A DNA stretch of 51,249 nt from NCBI RefSeq assembly GCF_902141845.1, contig NZ_CABFPH010000037.1, positions 1 through 51,249 on the forward strand, read 5' to 3'. Below, one piece after another: positions 36,979 through 46,165 of this stretch (position 1 is its first letter; each line of letters starts with the position of its first letter). The translations under genes and the position numbers were made by a program. Source of the stretch: Methylobacterium symbioticum (GTDB lineage: Bacteria > Pseudomonadota > Alphaproteobacteria > Rhizobiales > Beijerinckiaceae). The notes under the pieces were generated by a model. That model saw only the letters and a program-made list of their open reading frames with translations. It ran no database searches and was not told where the DNA came from.

Positions 36979-38451
36979 CTATTCGGCCGCAGCCTTCGCA
37001 GGTTCGATACCCAATCCAGCCGCGACGCCACGGCCGAAATCCTGGTGTACCTTATACCAATGGGCGATCATGCGCTCCTGGATGTGGCGCGGGCTGTCCC
37101 CCATCGAGGTGACGACATTCTCCACGAGCCGCTTGCGGCCGCCGTCGTCCAGAACCTTGGTCCAGAACTCGCGCGGCTGCCCGTAGAGATCCGCGTCGTC
37201 GCCCGGCCATCCGTAGCGGGCCGCATCGCCCTTGAGGCGCAGCGGCGGCTCCTGGAACGACGGATCCTGCACCGGGCCGCCGAAGGAGTTCGGCTCATAG
37301 TCGACCTGCGCGCCATGGTTGCCGTCGGTGCGCATGGCCCCATCACGGTGATAGGTCTGCACCTGGGCGTTCCTGGCTTGGTTGACCGGGATCTGGTGGT
37401 AATTCACGCCGAGCCGGTAGCGATGCGCATCCGCGTAAGAGAGGATGCGGTTCTGCAGCATCTTGTCCGGCGAGAAGCCGATGCCCGGCACCACGTTCGA
37501 GGGCTCGAAGGCAGATTGCTCGATCTCGGCGAAGTAGTTCTCCGGATTCCGGTTGAGCTCCATCTCGCCGATCTCGATCAGCGGATAGTCGGCATGCGGC
37601 CAGACCTTGGTGAGGTCAAAGGGGTTGATGGGATAGGTGTCGGCATCGAGCTCCGGCATCAGCTGCACCGAGACCCGCCATTTGGGGAACTCGCCACGCT
37701 CGATGGCGCCATGCAGGTCGGCGGAGGAATAGTCCGGGTCCTTGCCGGCGATCTCGTCGGCGTCCGCGGCGGAGAAGTTCTCGATGCCCTGCTTGGTGTG
37801 GAAGTGGAACTTCACCCAGTGCCGCTCCCCCCGCTCGTTCCAGAACGAGAAGGTGTGCGAGCCGTAGCCGTTCATGAAGCGCGCCGATTTCGGCGTGCCG
37901 CGGTCGGAATAGAGGAACATCACCTGGTGGATGGCCTCGGGCGAGAGGCTCCAGAAGTCCCAGCGGCGCCAATGCGGCTTGAGATGGGTGCGCGGGTCGC
38001 GCTTCTGGGTGCGGATGAAGTCGGAGAACTTGATCGCGTCACGCACGAAGAAGATCGGCGTGTTGTTGCCCACGAGGTCCCAGTTGCCCTCGTCGGTGTA
38101 GAACTTGAGGGCGAAGCCGCGCGGGTCGCGCGCGGTATCGGCCGAGCCCGATTCGCCGCCCACCGTCGAGAAGCGGGCGACCATCGGAACCGCCTTGCCC
38201 ACCTCGGTGAGCACCTTGGCGCGGGTGTAGTCGGCCAGGGACTTCGTCAGCCGGAAGGTGCCGTAGGCGCCGTAGCCCTTGGCATGCACGACGCGCTCCG
38301 GGATCCGCTCCCGGTTGAAATGGGCCATCTTCTCGATGAGGTGGTAGTCCTGCATCAGAACCGGCCCGCGCGAGCCGGCGGTGAGCGAGTTCTGGTTGTC
38401 GGAAACCGGGTTCCCGAACGCAGTGGTCAGACGGGGGGCGGAGTCGGCCAT
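36979..38451 (-). CDS. katA: Monofunctional haem catalase (small-subunit type)
   Basis: A 490-residue catalase. The distal histidine is His56 in [11 protein letters not shown]; the proximal haem tyrosine is in [37 protein letters not shown] and [22 protein letters not shown] complete the usual pattern. It decomposes hydrogen peroxide. As I recall, M. extorquens also has a catalase gene between ccr and ecm, so the ccr-katA-ecm block is conserved. ATG 38451 begins the family sequence. Confidence 0.96.
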   Translation of the reverse strand: MADSAPRLTTAFGNPVSDNQNSLTAGSRGPVLMQDYHLIEKMAHFNRERIPERVVHAKGYGAYGTFRLTKSLADYTRAKVLTEVGKAVPMVARFSTVGGESGSADTARDPRGFALKFYTDEGNWDLVGNNTPIFFVRDAIKFSDFIRTQKRDPRTHLKPHWRRWDFWSLSPEAIHQVMFLYSDRGTPKSARFMNGYGSHTFSFWNERGERHWVKFHFHTKQGIENFSAADADEIAGKDPDYSSADLHGAIERGEFPKWRVSVQLMPELDADTYPINPFDLTKVWPHADYPLIEIGEMELNRNPENYFAEIEQSAFEPSNVVPGIGFSPDKMLQNRILSYADAHRYRLGVNYHQIPVNQARNAQVQTYHRDGAMRTDGNHGAQVDYEPNSFGGPVQDPSFQEPPLRLKGDAARYGWPGDDADLYGQPREFWTKVLDDGGRKRLVENVVTSMGDSPRHIQERMIAHWYKVHQDFGRGVAAGLGIEPAKAAAE

Positions 38452-38753
38452 CGTGGCAGGGATCCTGTCTCAGCTGGGCTTAACCTGGCTCAGGAACGTA
38501 TGAGGGCCTGCAAGGCTGCATCGCCTCACACCCTCGTGCACAGCCTGGGGTCCGGCCCCGTTGCCGCAGCCCGGGTGCGGGGCCCGTCTTCGACCAATGT
38601 TGAAGAAAACGCGCGGGGTTCGCTAAGGAAAGTCGATTCCGTCCCGGCGCTTTCGGCTCTAGGCTAGGACCCAAAGGCGCGCCGGACCGCGCCCGGGCCG
38701 GATCAGGTCCGGGCCGGGGATTCGGCGCGCGGCTGTGACGGGAGCGGACGAGA
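38452..38753. promoter_or_regulatory. Divergent promoter region katA / ecm
   Basis: A 302-base gap with no gene. A relatively AT-rich part at 38593-38640 (CGACCAATGTTGAAGAAAAC and following) is a likely location for a promoter. No OxyR-like or other operator is recognised. Confidence 0.35.
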
Positions 38754-40823
38754 ATGAGCGGGCAGCCGGCCATCGCCGAGAGCAAGCAGCAGACGGACGC
38801 CAACCGGGCAGATATCAGGCGGGACAAGCCGTGGATCATCCGCACCTATGCGGGCCACTCGACGGCGGCGGAATCGAACGCGCTCTACCGGGGCAACCTC
38901 GCCAAGGGCCAGACCGGCCTCTCGGTGGCCTTCGACCTGCCGACTCAGACCGGCTACGACCCGGACCACGAGCTCTCGCGCGGCGAGGTCGGCAAGGTCG
39001 GCGTCTCGATCGCGCATCTCGGCGACATGCGGACGCTGTTCGACCAGATCCCGCTCGCCCAGATGAACACCTCGATGACGATCAACGCCACGGCGCCGTG
39101 GCTCTTGTCGCTCTACCTCGCGGTGGCGGAGGAGCAGGGCGCGCCGATCGCGGCGCTGCAGGGCACCACGCAGAACGACATCATCAAGGAGTACCTGTCG
39201 CGCGGCACCTACGTGTTCCCGCCCGCGCCCTCGCTGCGGCTCACCAAGGACGTGATCCTGTTCACGACCAAGAACGTGCCGAAGTGGAACCCGATGAACG
39301 TCTGCTCCTACCACCTGCAGGAGGCCGGGGCGACGCCGGTCCAGGAGCTGTCCTACGCGCTGGCCATCGCCATCGCGGTGCTCGACACGGTGCGGGCCGA
39401 CCCGGATTTCGACGAGGCGAGCTTCTCCGACGTGTTCAGCCGGATCTCGTTCTTCGTGAACGCGGGCATGCGCTTCGTCACCGAGATCTGCAAGATGCGG
39501 GCGTTCGCCGAGCTCTGGGACGAGATCGCCCAGGAGCGCTACGGCATCACGGACGCCAAGAAGCGGATCTTCCGCTACGGCGTGCAGGTGAACAGCCTCG
39601 GACTGACGGAGCAGCAGCCCGAGAACAACGTCCACCGCATCCTGATCGAGATGCTGGCCGTGACCCTCTCGAAGCGCGCCCGGGCGCGGGCCGTGCAGCT
39701 GCCGGCCTGGAACGAGGCGCTCGGCCTGCCGCGGCCCTGGGACCAGCAATGGTCCATGCGCATGCAGCAGATCCTCGCCTTCGAGACGGACCTGCTCGAA
39801 TACGACGACATCTTCGACGGCTCGACGGTGATCGAGGCCAAGGTCGAGGCCCTGAAGGAGCAGACCCGGGCCGAGCTGAAGCGCATCGCCGAGATCGGCG
39901 GCGCGGTGACCGCGGTCGAGGCGGGCGAGCTGAAGCGGGCGCTGGTGGAATCGAACGCCCGCCGCATCGCGGCGATCGAGAAGGGCGACCAGATCGTCGT
40001 CGGCGTGAACAAGTGGCAGCAGGGCGAGCCCTCGCCGCTCACCGCCGGGGAGGGGGCGATCTTCACCGTCTCCGAGACCGTCGAGATGGAGGCCGAGGCC
40101 CGCATCCGGGCCTGGCGCGCGGGCCGTGACGAGCGGGCGGTGGGCAAGGCGCTCGAGGATCTGGAGCAGGCTGCGCGCTCCGGCGCCAACATCATGCCGC
40201 CCTCTATCGCCGCGGCGAAGGCGGGCGTCACCACCGGCGAGTGGGGCCAGCGGCTTCGCGCGGTGTTCGGCGAATACCGCGCGCCCACCGGCGTGACCCT
40301 GGAGACCGTCTCCTCCGGGGCGGCCGAGGAGGCCAAGCTCCTGATCGCCGATCTCGGCGAGCGCCTCGGCGAGACGCCGAAGCTCGTGGTCGGCAAGCCC
40401 GGCCTCGACGGCCACTCGAACGGGGCCGAGCAGATCGCGCTGCGCGCCCGCGATGTCGGCTTCGACGTGACCTATGACGGGATCCGCCAGACGCCCTCCG
40501 AGATCGTCGCCAAGGCGAAGGAGACCGGCGCCCACGTGGTCGGCCTCTCGATCCTGTCGGGCAGCCACGTGCCGCTGGTGCGGGAGGTCCGCGCCAAGAT
40601 GCGGGAGGCGGGGCTCGACCACGTTCCCGTCGTCGTCGGCGGCATCATCTCGCCCGAGGACGAACTGGTCCTGAAGAACATGGGCGTGCGCGCCGTCTAC
40701 ACCCCGAAGGACTACGCCATCGACCAGATCATGGTCGGCCTCGCCAAGGTGGTGGAGAAGGCGCTCGACGGCCGGACCGGGAGCCATGCCGAGCCGGAAG
40801 CGGCCGGGCAGCAGGTATACTGA
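38754..40823 (+). CDS. ecm: Ethylmalonyl-CoA mutase
   Basis: A 689-residue B12-dependent mutase that converts ethylmalonyl-CoA to methylsuccinyl-CoA (called meaA in older M. extorquens work). Residues about 25-520 form the substrate-binding barrel (TYAGHSTAAESNALYRGNL, SVAFDLPTQTGYDPDH, MNTSMTINATAPW). The C-terminal B12 domain has DGHSNG (about 552-557), the DxHxxG motif that contributes the cobalt-binding histidine. ATG 38754 follows GGGAGCGGACGAGA. It acts directly after Ccr in the same pathway. Confidence 0.96.
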   Translation: MSGQPAIAESKQQTDANRADIRRDKPWIIRTYAGHSTAAESNALYRGNLAKGQTGLSVAFDLPTQTGYDPDHELSRGEVGKVGVSIAHLGDMRTLFDQIPLAQMNTSMTINATAPWLLSLYLAVAEEQGAPIAALQGTTQNDIIKEYLSRGTYVFPPAPSLRLTKDVILFTTKNVPKWNPMNVCSYHLQEAGATPVQELSYALAIAIAVLDTVRADPDFDEASFSDVFSRISFFVNAGMRFVTEICKMRAFAELWDEIAQERYGITDAKKRIFRYGVQVNSLGLTEQQPENNVHRILIEMLAVTLSKRARARAVQLPAWNEALGLPRPWDQQWSMRMQQILAFETDLLEYDDIFDGSTVIEAKVEALKEQTRAELKRIAEIGGAVTAVEAGELKRALVESNARRIAAIEKGDQIVVGVNKWQQGEPSPLTAGEGAIFTVSETVEMEAEARIRAWRAGRDERAVGKALEDLEQAARSGANIMPPSIAAAKAGVTTGEWGQRLRAVFGEYRAPTGVTLETVSSGAAEEAKLLIADLGERLGETPKLVVGKPGLDGHSNGAEQIALRARDVGFDVTYDGIRQTPSEIVAKAKETGAHVVGLSILSGSHVPLVREVRAKMREAGLDHVPVVVGGIISPEDELVLKNMGVRAVYTPKDYAIDQIMVGLAKVVEKALDGRTGSHAEPEAAGQQVY

Positions 40824-40864
40824 GGCGGGAAGGCCCTCCCCGGCGACGGGAAGGGCAAGCATCC

Positions 40865-41845
40865 TCAATTCGTCCGGCGCGAGACCGAGACGGCGTAGGC
40901 GGGCGAGCGGATCGCGAACATCGGGTCGTCCGCCGGCCCGGCGACACCCTCCGGCAGTTCCGCGACCGGGTCGAAGGTGCGGGCGTCGCAGGTGGCGTCC
41001 GGCTCGATCCCCGTGATGGCGAGAGTGCCGAGCGTCTCGGTCTTGCGGCTCTCCTCGGGCCAGGTCGCGGTCGGGTCCGCAGTCGGGTCGCCGGGCTCGG
41101 CCAGGATCGCCACGAGGTCGAAGCGGGCCGGCCCCTTGGCGAGGCGTTCCTTCAGCTCGTCGGCGTAGAAGGAATCGGGCTTGGCCTTCAGCTCGTCGTC
41201 GGAGAGGCCGGCCTTCTCGGCGGAGACGAATTTGAGCTTGGCCACCGTCGCCTCGCCCTTGGCGTTCGTCAGCGTGTAGGCGTGCACCGCCCAGTAATCG
41301 ACGCCCGCATAGCTCGCCGGCACCGGCCGCGCATTGAGCCAGGCCGCCTGCCGCGTGGTCTCCGGATACTGTGTCGTGAAGGCCTTGATCTTGTCCGCGT
41401 CCGGCTTGCCGTCCGGGCCCGGAGCGCGCACCCGGAGGGCTTCGAGAAGCTGGCCGGGCGTGCGGGTGCCGAAGACCGGCGCCGAGATCACCACGAAGAC
41501 CATGTCGCCGGACGGGTCGTTCATCCGCATGGCGAAGCCGCGGGTGACCGGCTTGGTCTTGTCCGAGATCTTCGCGTTGCTGCCGCCCATCGAGAAGCGG
41601 GCGGTCACCGGCACCGTCTTCTGGAAGTGGGGCGCCTTCGAGAGGGCGGTGGCGCCGGAGGCGGGAGAGAACGTGCCCGTGAGGCAGATGCCCTTGGCGC
41701 CGCTCGCCCGAACGCCGGGCTGATTGCCGCCGGCCGCGAGCTGCGCGGCCACGATGGAGGCGGGATCGACCTCCTCGGCAGACGCGGCGGTGAGAAGACA
41801 GGCGGTCGCGGCCGTGCAGCCGAGAAGCGTACGGAGCCAGGTCAT
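40865..41845 (-). CDS. Secreted catalase-like peroxidase lacking the distal histidine
   Basis: A 326-residue protein with a signal peptide (about 1-23, ending ASAEE). It belongs to the small catalase-related peroxidase family: KGICLTGTF, VTARFSMGGSNA and the C-terminal RSPAYAVSVSRR, where the tyrosine is the proximal haem ligand. In relatives the first motif reads HAKG; here it reads GAKG (Gly49-Ala50-Lys51-Gly52), so the distal histidine needed for peroxide cleavage is missing. The codon is plainly GGC on the minus strand. It may bind haem for another purpose. ATG 41845 begins the signal peptide. Confidence 0.85.
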   Translation of the reverse strand: MTWLRTLLGCTAATACLLTAASAEEVDPASIVAAQLAAGGNQPGVRASGAKGICLTGTFSPASGATALSKAPHFQKTVPVTARFSMGGSNAKISDKTKPVTRGFAMRMNDPSGDMVFVVISAPVFGTRTPGQLLEALRVRAPGPDGKPDADKIKAFTTQYPETTRQAAWLNARPVPASYAGVDYWAVHAYTLTNAKGEATVAKLKFVSAEKAGLSDDELKAKPDSFYADELKERLAKGPARFDLVAILAEPGDPTADPTATWPEESRKTETLGTLAITGIEPDATCDARTFDPVAELPEGVAGPADDPMFAIRSPAYAVSVSRRTN

Positions 41846-41975
41846 GGGGCGTCTCCCGTCGTGGTTGGAGCCGCCGGCGCGACTCCGCAAGCACTCTAAT
41901 TGCGCACAATTCGATTGCAAGCTCGGACAGCTGCGCCGCTCTCGCCGCGGCCTCGTTTCCGCGCTATCGCGCGGC

Positions 41976-42971
41976 ATGCTCAGCCCCCTCGTCGCCGTCC
42001 CGCTCGCCGCCGCCCTCTCGGCCGGCCTGATCGTGCGGCTCCGTCCGCTCCTCGTGCGCTACGCGCTGGCCCGGCCCAACGCCCGCTCCAGCCATACCGA
42101 GCCGACCCCGCAGGGCGGGGGTATCGCCGTGGTGACGGCAGCGCTCTTCGCGGCCGGCGTGCTGCGCACCTCCGAGATCGGCGATGTCGGCGAGTGGCTG
42201 GCGCTCGCCCTCGGGACCGTGGCGCTGGCCGTGCTCGGCGCCATCGACGACATCCGCCCGCTCCCCGCCGCGCTCCGGCTCGCTGTGCAGGCCCTGGTGG
42301 CCGCAGCCCTCGTTACCTTCGTGCGCGGACGGCTCCTCCCGGATCTGCCGCTGCCGGTGGAGCGGATGCTCGCGGTGCTCGCGGGCGTGTGGTTCGTGAA
42401 CCTCGTCAACTTCATGGACGGGCTCGACTGGATGACGGTGGCCGAGATCGTGCCCGTGACGGGCGCGCTCCTGATCCTCGGCGGCCTCGGATACCTGCCG
42501 CCCCTCGCGGTGCTGGTGGCGGCGGGTCTGTTCGGGGCGATGCTCGGCTTCGCGCCCTTCAACCGGCCGGTGGCGCGGCTCTTCCTCGGCGATGTCGGCT
42601 CCCTGCCGATCGGGCTGATCACGGCCTGGCTGCTCTACCGGCTCGCCCTCCAGGGGGGTCTCGCCGCGGCGATCCTGCTGCCGCTCTACTACCTCGCCGA
42701 CGCGACCCTCACGCTCGTCCGCCGGGCGGCGCGGGGCGAGCGCGTCTGGGAGGCGCATCGCAGCCATTTCTACCAGCAGGCCACCGTGAACGGACTCACG
42801 GTGCCGGGCGTGGTCGGCCGCGTCTTCGCCCTCAACCTCGCGCTGGCCGGGCTCGCGGCGGCGACCTTGCTTTGGCCCGGATGGCTCGTCAGCCTGGGCG
42901 CGCTCGCCGTCGGCGCGGCCCTGGTGGCGGCGCTGCTCGCACGCTTCGCCCGCCCGCAGGAGGCACAGTGA
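41976..42971 (+). CDS. Polyprenyl-phosphate HexNAc-1-phosphate transferase (WecA/WbpL/WreU-like)
   Basis: A 331-residue polytopic membrane enzyme with about ten hydrophobic segments. The family motifs are present: GGGIAVV, DDIRPL (about 90), NFMDGLDW (about 147), GDVGSLPIG (about 205) and HRSHFYQQ (about 268). It transfers a sugar-1-phosphate to undecaprenyl phosphate, starting a surface polysaccharide. Together with the two genes downstream it fits the initiation of a QuiNAc- or FucNAc-type O-antigen. ATG 41976 starts the first membrane segment; its stop overlaps the next gene. Confidence 0.88.
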   Translation: MLSPLVAVPLAAALSAGLIVRLRPLLVRYALARPNARSSHTEPTPQGGGIAVVTAALFAAGVLRTSEIGDVGEWLALALGTVALAVLGAIDDIRPLPAALRLAVQALVAAALVTFVRGRLLPDLPLPVERMLAVLAGVWFVNLVNFMDGLDWMTVAEIVPVTGALLILGGLGYLPPLAVLVAAGLFGAMLGFAPFNRPVARLFLGDVGSLPIGLITAWLLYRLALQGGLAAAILLPLYYLADATLTLVRRAARGERVWEAHRSHFYQQATVNGLTVPGVVGRVFALNLALAGLAAATLLWPGWLVSLGALAVGAALVAALLARFARPQEAQ

Positions 42972-43888
42972 CCGGACATGTGGCGCTCACCGGCGCGACC
43001 GGCTTCATCGGCCGCCACCTGCTGCGCAGCCTGACCGACCGCGGCTACCGGGTGCGGGTGCTGCTGCGCCGGCCCGTAGAGGTGCCGGAGGGGGCGGCGA
43101 GCGCCGTCGTCGGCGATCTGACGCGGCCGATGAACATGGCTGCAGCCCTTTCGGACGTCGACGCGGTCGTGCATTCGGCCGGGCTCGCGCATGCGATGTC
43201 GGGAGCGCCCGAGGACGATTACCGCACCCTCAACACCGAGGCGACGCGGCGCCTCGCCGAGGCCGCCGCGCGCGCCAAGGTGCGCCGCTTCGTCTTCCTC
43301 TCCTCGATCCGGGCGCAGTGCGGCGCGACGAGCCCGCATCCGGTCGGCGAGGACGAGGCGGAGGCGCCCACCGACGCCTATGGCCGCTCGAAGCTCGAGG
43401 CGGAGCACGCCCTCGCCGAGACCGGGCTCGATTGGGTCGCCCTGCGCCCCGTCCTCGTCCACGGGGCCGGCGTGAAGGGCAACATGGCCGCGCTCCTCAG
43501 ACTTGCCCGCTCGCCCTATCCGCTGCCGCTCGGCGGGCTCTCCGGCCGGCGCTCGCTGATCTCGACGGACAGCCTCGCCGCGGCGGTCGATGCGGTCTTG
43601 AGGGCGCCGGGCCCCCTGAACCGCGCCCTCGTCGCCGCCGATCCCGACCCGCAGACCCTGCCCGAGATGGTGGCGGCCCTGCGCCGGGGCCTCGGCCGGG
43701 GGCCCGGCCTGCTCCCCGTGCCGGGCGCGCTCCTCGGCCTCGCCTGCCGGCTCACGGGCCGCGAGGCGATCTACGACCGGCTCGCCGGCGGCCTCGTCGC
43801 GCGGCCGGACGGCCTGATGGCCCTGGGCTGGCGGCCGGCCATGCCGACGCCGCAGGCGCTCGCCCGGCTCGCCCGGGAGGGGGGCTAG
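42968..43888 (+). CDS. NAD-dependent epimerase/dehydratase (WbpK/WreQ-like sugar-nucleotide reductase)
   Basis: A 306-residue SDR enzyme. GATGFIGRHLL is the Rossmann loop, FLSSI holds the catalytic serine and YGRSK the Tyr-x3-Lys pair. RPVLVHGAGVKGN is common in the group that reduces or epimerises UDP-4-keto-6-deoxy-HexNAc. Coupled by GTGA to the sugar-1-phosphate transferase and facing a WbpM-type dehydratase, it is best explained as the 4-reductase that makes UDP-QuiNAc or UDP-FucNAc. That substrate is inferred from context. The TAG stop lies in the left arm of a palindrome. Confidence 0.85.
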   Translation: MTGHVALTGATGFIGRHLLRSLTDRGYRVRVLLRRPVEVPEGAASAVVGDLTRPMNMAAALSDVDAVVHSAGLAHAMSGAPEDDYRTLNTEATRRLAEAAARAKVRRFVFLSSIRAQCGATSPHPVGEDEAEAPTDAYGRSKLEAEHALAETGLDWVALRPVLVHGAGVKGNMAALLRLARSPYPLPLGGLSGRRSLISTDSLAAAVDAVLRAPGPLNRALVAADPDPQTLPEMVAALRRGLGRGPGLLPVPGALLGLACRLTGREAIYDRLAGGLVARPDGLMALGWRPAMPTPQALARLAREGG

Positions 43889-43992
43889 AGCATTGTCCGC
43901 GGAAGCGGTCGCCGGCTCCGCGAAAGAAAATTCAGCACAATCAAATAGATAGAGCATTTTCCGCGATCCACGGATCATGGACGATGCTCTAG
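43885..43992. repeat. TAGAGCAT-type palindromic intergenic element
   Basis: CTAGAGCATTGTCC (43885-43898) and GGACGATGCTCTAG (43979-43992) are reverse complements with one mismatch. A further TAGAGCATTTTCCGCG (43950-43965) is a partial direct copy of the left arm. The middle is AT-rich for this genome. It lies between two convergent genes. Confidence 0.75.
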
Positions 43993-44053
43993 CCCACTCT
44001 CCGCCGATGTGGCTGCCGGCACGGCGAAGGAGAGCGCGTCAAAACAGCGATTG

Positions 44054-44092
44054 AGAGCCGTTCCGGATGGCGACGCGCTCGGGAACGGCTCT
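44054..44092 (-). terminator. Hairpin at the end of the WbpM-like gene
   Basis: AGAGCCGTTCC (44054-44064) and GGAACGGCTCT (44082-44092) form a perfect 11-bp stem around a 17-base loop. The minus-strand gene's stop codon sits at the stem edge, and TGTTTTGAC follows a few bases downstream. It probably ends that transcript and resembles a dispersed repeat. Confidence 0.65.
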
Positions 44093-46112
44093 AGCCCGCC
44101 TCCGGCAGCGCCGGCTCCGCGGCCGCGCCCTCGACCTGCCCGGCCTTGCGCTCGCGGAAATGCGGGATGGCGGCCTCGAACACCGCCTCCGCCGCCGCCC
44201 GGTCGCCCGCGGCGACGGCCTCGCGCAGGCGCACCACCCAGGCATCGAGCCGGGCGCGGTCGGCGAAGACGGGGCGGGCCGCCATCACCCCCTCGATCCC
44301 GTCGAGGCTGACGCGGGGCTCCTCGCGGGCGAACAGGATCTCGTTCAGGCGCTCGCCCGGCCGCGCGCCGGAATAGTTGATCTCGATCTCCTCGCCCGGC
44401 TCGAAGCCGGCCAGCCGGATCATGCGCTCGGCCAGGTCCCGGATGCGCACCGGCTGGCCCATCTTCAGCACGTAGACCGCCGCGCGCTGGTCCTCCGCAG
44501 CCCCCGTCCCGGCCTGGCGCGCCTCGCCATCCGCGTGCGAGGCCGCCGTGAGGACGAGGTCGGCCGCCTCGCGCACGGTCATGAAGTAGCGCACCATGTC
44601 GGGATGCGTGACCGTGACCGGGCCGCCGCGGGCGATCTGCGCCTTGAACACCGGCACCACGGAGCCGACCGAGCCGAGCACGTTGCCGAAGCGCACGGCG
44701 ATCAGCCGGGTCGGATGGCCGGGCGAGGCCGCCTGTTCGGCGTCGCGGGCCTGGGCCACCATCTCGGCGAAGCGCTTGGTCACGCCGAGCTGGGAGACAG
44801 GCTCGATCGCCTTGTCGGTGGAGATCATCACGAGGGCGCGCGCCCCCGCCGCCAGGGTCGCATCGGCCACGTTGATCGAGCCGAAGACGTTGGTCTTGAT
44901 GCCCTCGCTCCAATCCTGCTCCAGATAGGGCACCTGCTTGAGCGCGGCGGCGTGAAAGACGTAGTCGGGCCGGAACGCCCGGAACGCGTCGTGGACGCGC
45001 TCGGCATCGCGGATATCGGCGATGAGGCCGGAGACCCGGCCGCCCGCGGCCAGCACCAGGGGATTGCTCAGGATGCCGTGGAGCGCCGGCTCCGAGTTCT
45101 CCAGGACCAGGACCCGGGCCGCGCCGAAGGCCAGGGCCCGCAGGCAGATCTCCGAGCCGATCGAGCCGCCGCCGCCGGTGACGACGACGCGCCGCCCCTG
45201 GAGGAAGCGCTCCAGGCGGGGCCGGTCGATGGCCACCGTCGGGCGCAGCAGCAGGTCCTCGATCTCCAGCGGCGCCAGCTCGGCCTCGCGCGCGCCCTCG
45301 CCGAGGCTCGCCACCCGCACCAGCGGCAGGCCGAGCCGGCGGGCCTGGGCGACGAGGGCATCGGGCTCGGCCTCCAGCGCGCTCGGCGCCGCCACCAGGC
45401 GCCGCACCGGCTGGCCCTGCTCGGCGAGCCGGGCGATCACCCGCTCCAGATCCGCGAAGCCGCCGAGCACGGGCACGCCGCGCATCATCTGCCCGGCCTC
45501 GTCGGCGCGGGGCGACAGGATGCCCTTGGGCGCGAGCTTCTTCACCGAGCCCGATTCGATGGCCCTGAGCAGGACCTCGATGTCGCCGCCGCGGCCGAGC
45601 AGCAGGGTCGGCACCGTCGCGCCGCGCGCGCTCGATTGCCGCGAGCGGGTATATTTCAGGTAGCGGAAGGCCAGCCGGGTTCCGCCGAGCAGAAAGATCT
45701 GCAGCACCCAGTAGAGGACGATGGCGATCTTGCCGAAGAAGTAGAACCCGTAGAGGTCGGACGAGACCAGCACGTAGTCGATCAGAAGGAGCGCGAGCGC
45801 CAGCACGCTCGCGGCGCGCACGATGCCGGCGAGGTCCGGCAGCGAGGCGAAGCGCCACTTGGTCCGGTAGAGCCGGAACCGCGCGTAGACGAGCCCGGCG
45901 AGCAGCAGGAAGGGCGGCAGCAGCAGCGGCAGCGCGTGCAGGCGCTCCGTCAGCTGCGAGCCGGTGAAGCGGAACGCGAAGGTGAGGACCACGGCCAGAG
46001 CGGTCGCCACGAGATCGTGGACGACCATCGCGGCGGTCTTGGCATGGCGCGGCTGCATGGGTGGCGCGGTATCCGCCGCGGGCCCGGCGCTGTCAACGCG
46101 TGGCGCCGTCAT
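44091..46112 (-). CDS. Membrane-bound nucleoside-diphosphate sugar 4,6-dehydratase (FlaA1/CapD/WbpM-like)
   Basis: A 673-residue protein. Four hydrophobic segments occupy about 25-135, followed by a first Rossmann-like domain (PTLLLGRGGDIEVLL) and the catalytic domain from VVVTGGGGSIGSEICLRA. The active region reads ISTDKAIEPVSQLGVTKR; the usual family order has Met before GxxK, here Leu. RFGNVLGSVGSVVPVF and NYSGARPGERLNEIL are conserved. It should convert UDP-GlcNAc to the 4-keto-6-deoxy sugar. ATG 46112 follows GGGGGAGCCCGGG; ATG 46058 is a shorter alternative. It is convergent with the reductase gene. Confidence 0.9.
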   Translation of the reverse strand: MTAPRVDSAGPAADTAPPMQPRHAKTAAMVVHDLVATALAVVLTFAFRFTGSQLTERLHALPLLLPPFLLLAGLVYARFRLYRTKWRFASLPDLAGIVRAASVLALALLLIDYVLVSSDLYGFYFFGKIAIVLYWVLQIFLLGGTRLAFRYLKYTRSRQSSARGATVPTLLLGRGGDIEVLLRAIESGSVKKLAPKGILSPRADEAGQMMRGVPVLGGFADLERVIARLAEQGQPVRRLVAAPSALEAEPDALVAQARRLGLPLVRVASLGEGAREAELAPLEIEDLLLRPTVAIDRPRLERFLQGRRVVVTGGGGSIGSEICLRALAFGAARVLVLENSEPALHGILSNPLVLAAGGRVSGLIADIRDAERVHDAFRAFRPDYVFHAAALKQVPYLEQDWSEGIKTNVFGSINVADATLAAGARALVMISTDKAIEPVSQLGVTKRFAEMVAQARDAEQAASPGHPTRLIAVRFGNVLGSVGSVVPVFKAQIARGGPVTVTHPDMVRYFMTVREAADLVLTAASHADGEARQAGTGAAEDQRAAVYVLKMGQPVRIRDLAERMIRLAGFEPGEEIEINYSGARPGERLNEILFAREEPRVSLDGIEGVMAARPVFADRARLDAWVVRLREAVAAGDRAAAEAVFEAAIPHFRERKAGQVEGAAAEPALPEAG

Positions 46113-46165
46113 CCCGGGCTCCCCCCGGACCCGCGAGAGGGAGGATCCCTCTCGACACCCGGATC

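Noticed and set aside
38703..41909. A minus-strand open frame of over 1000 codons across ecm
   Set aside because: It is antisense to the clear ecm gene and frame-shifted from the catalase-like gene; composition is repetitive Arg/Gly/His without domains.
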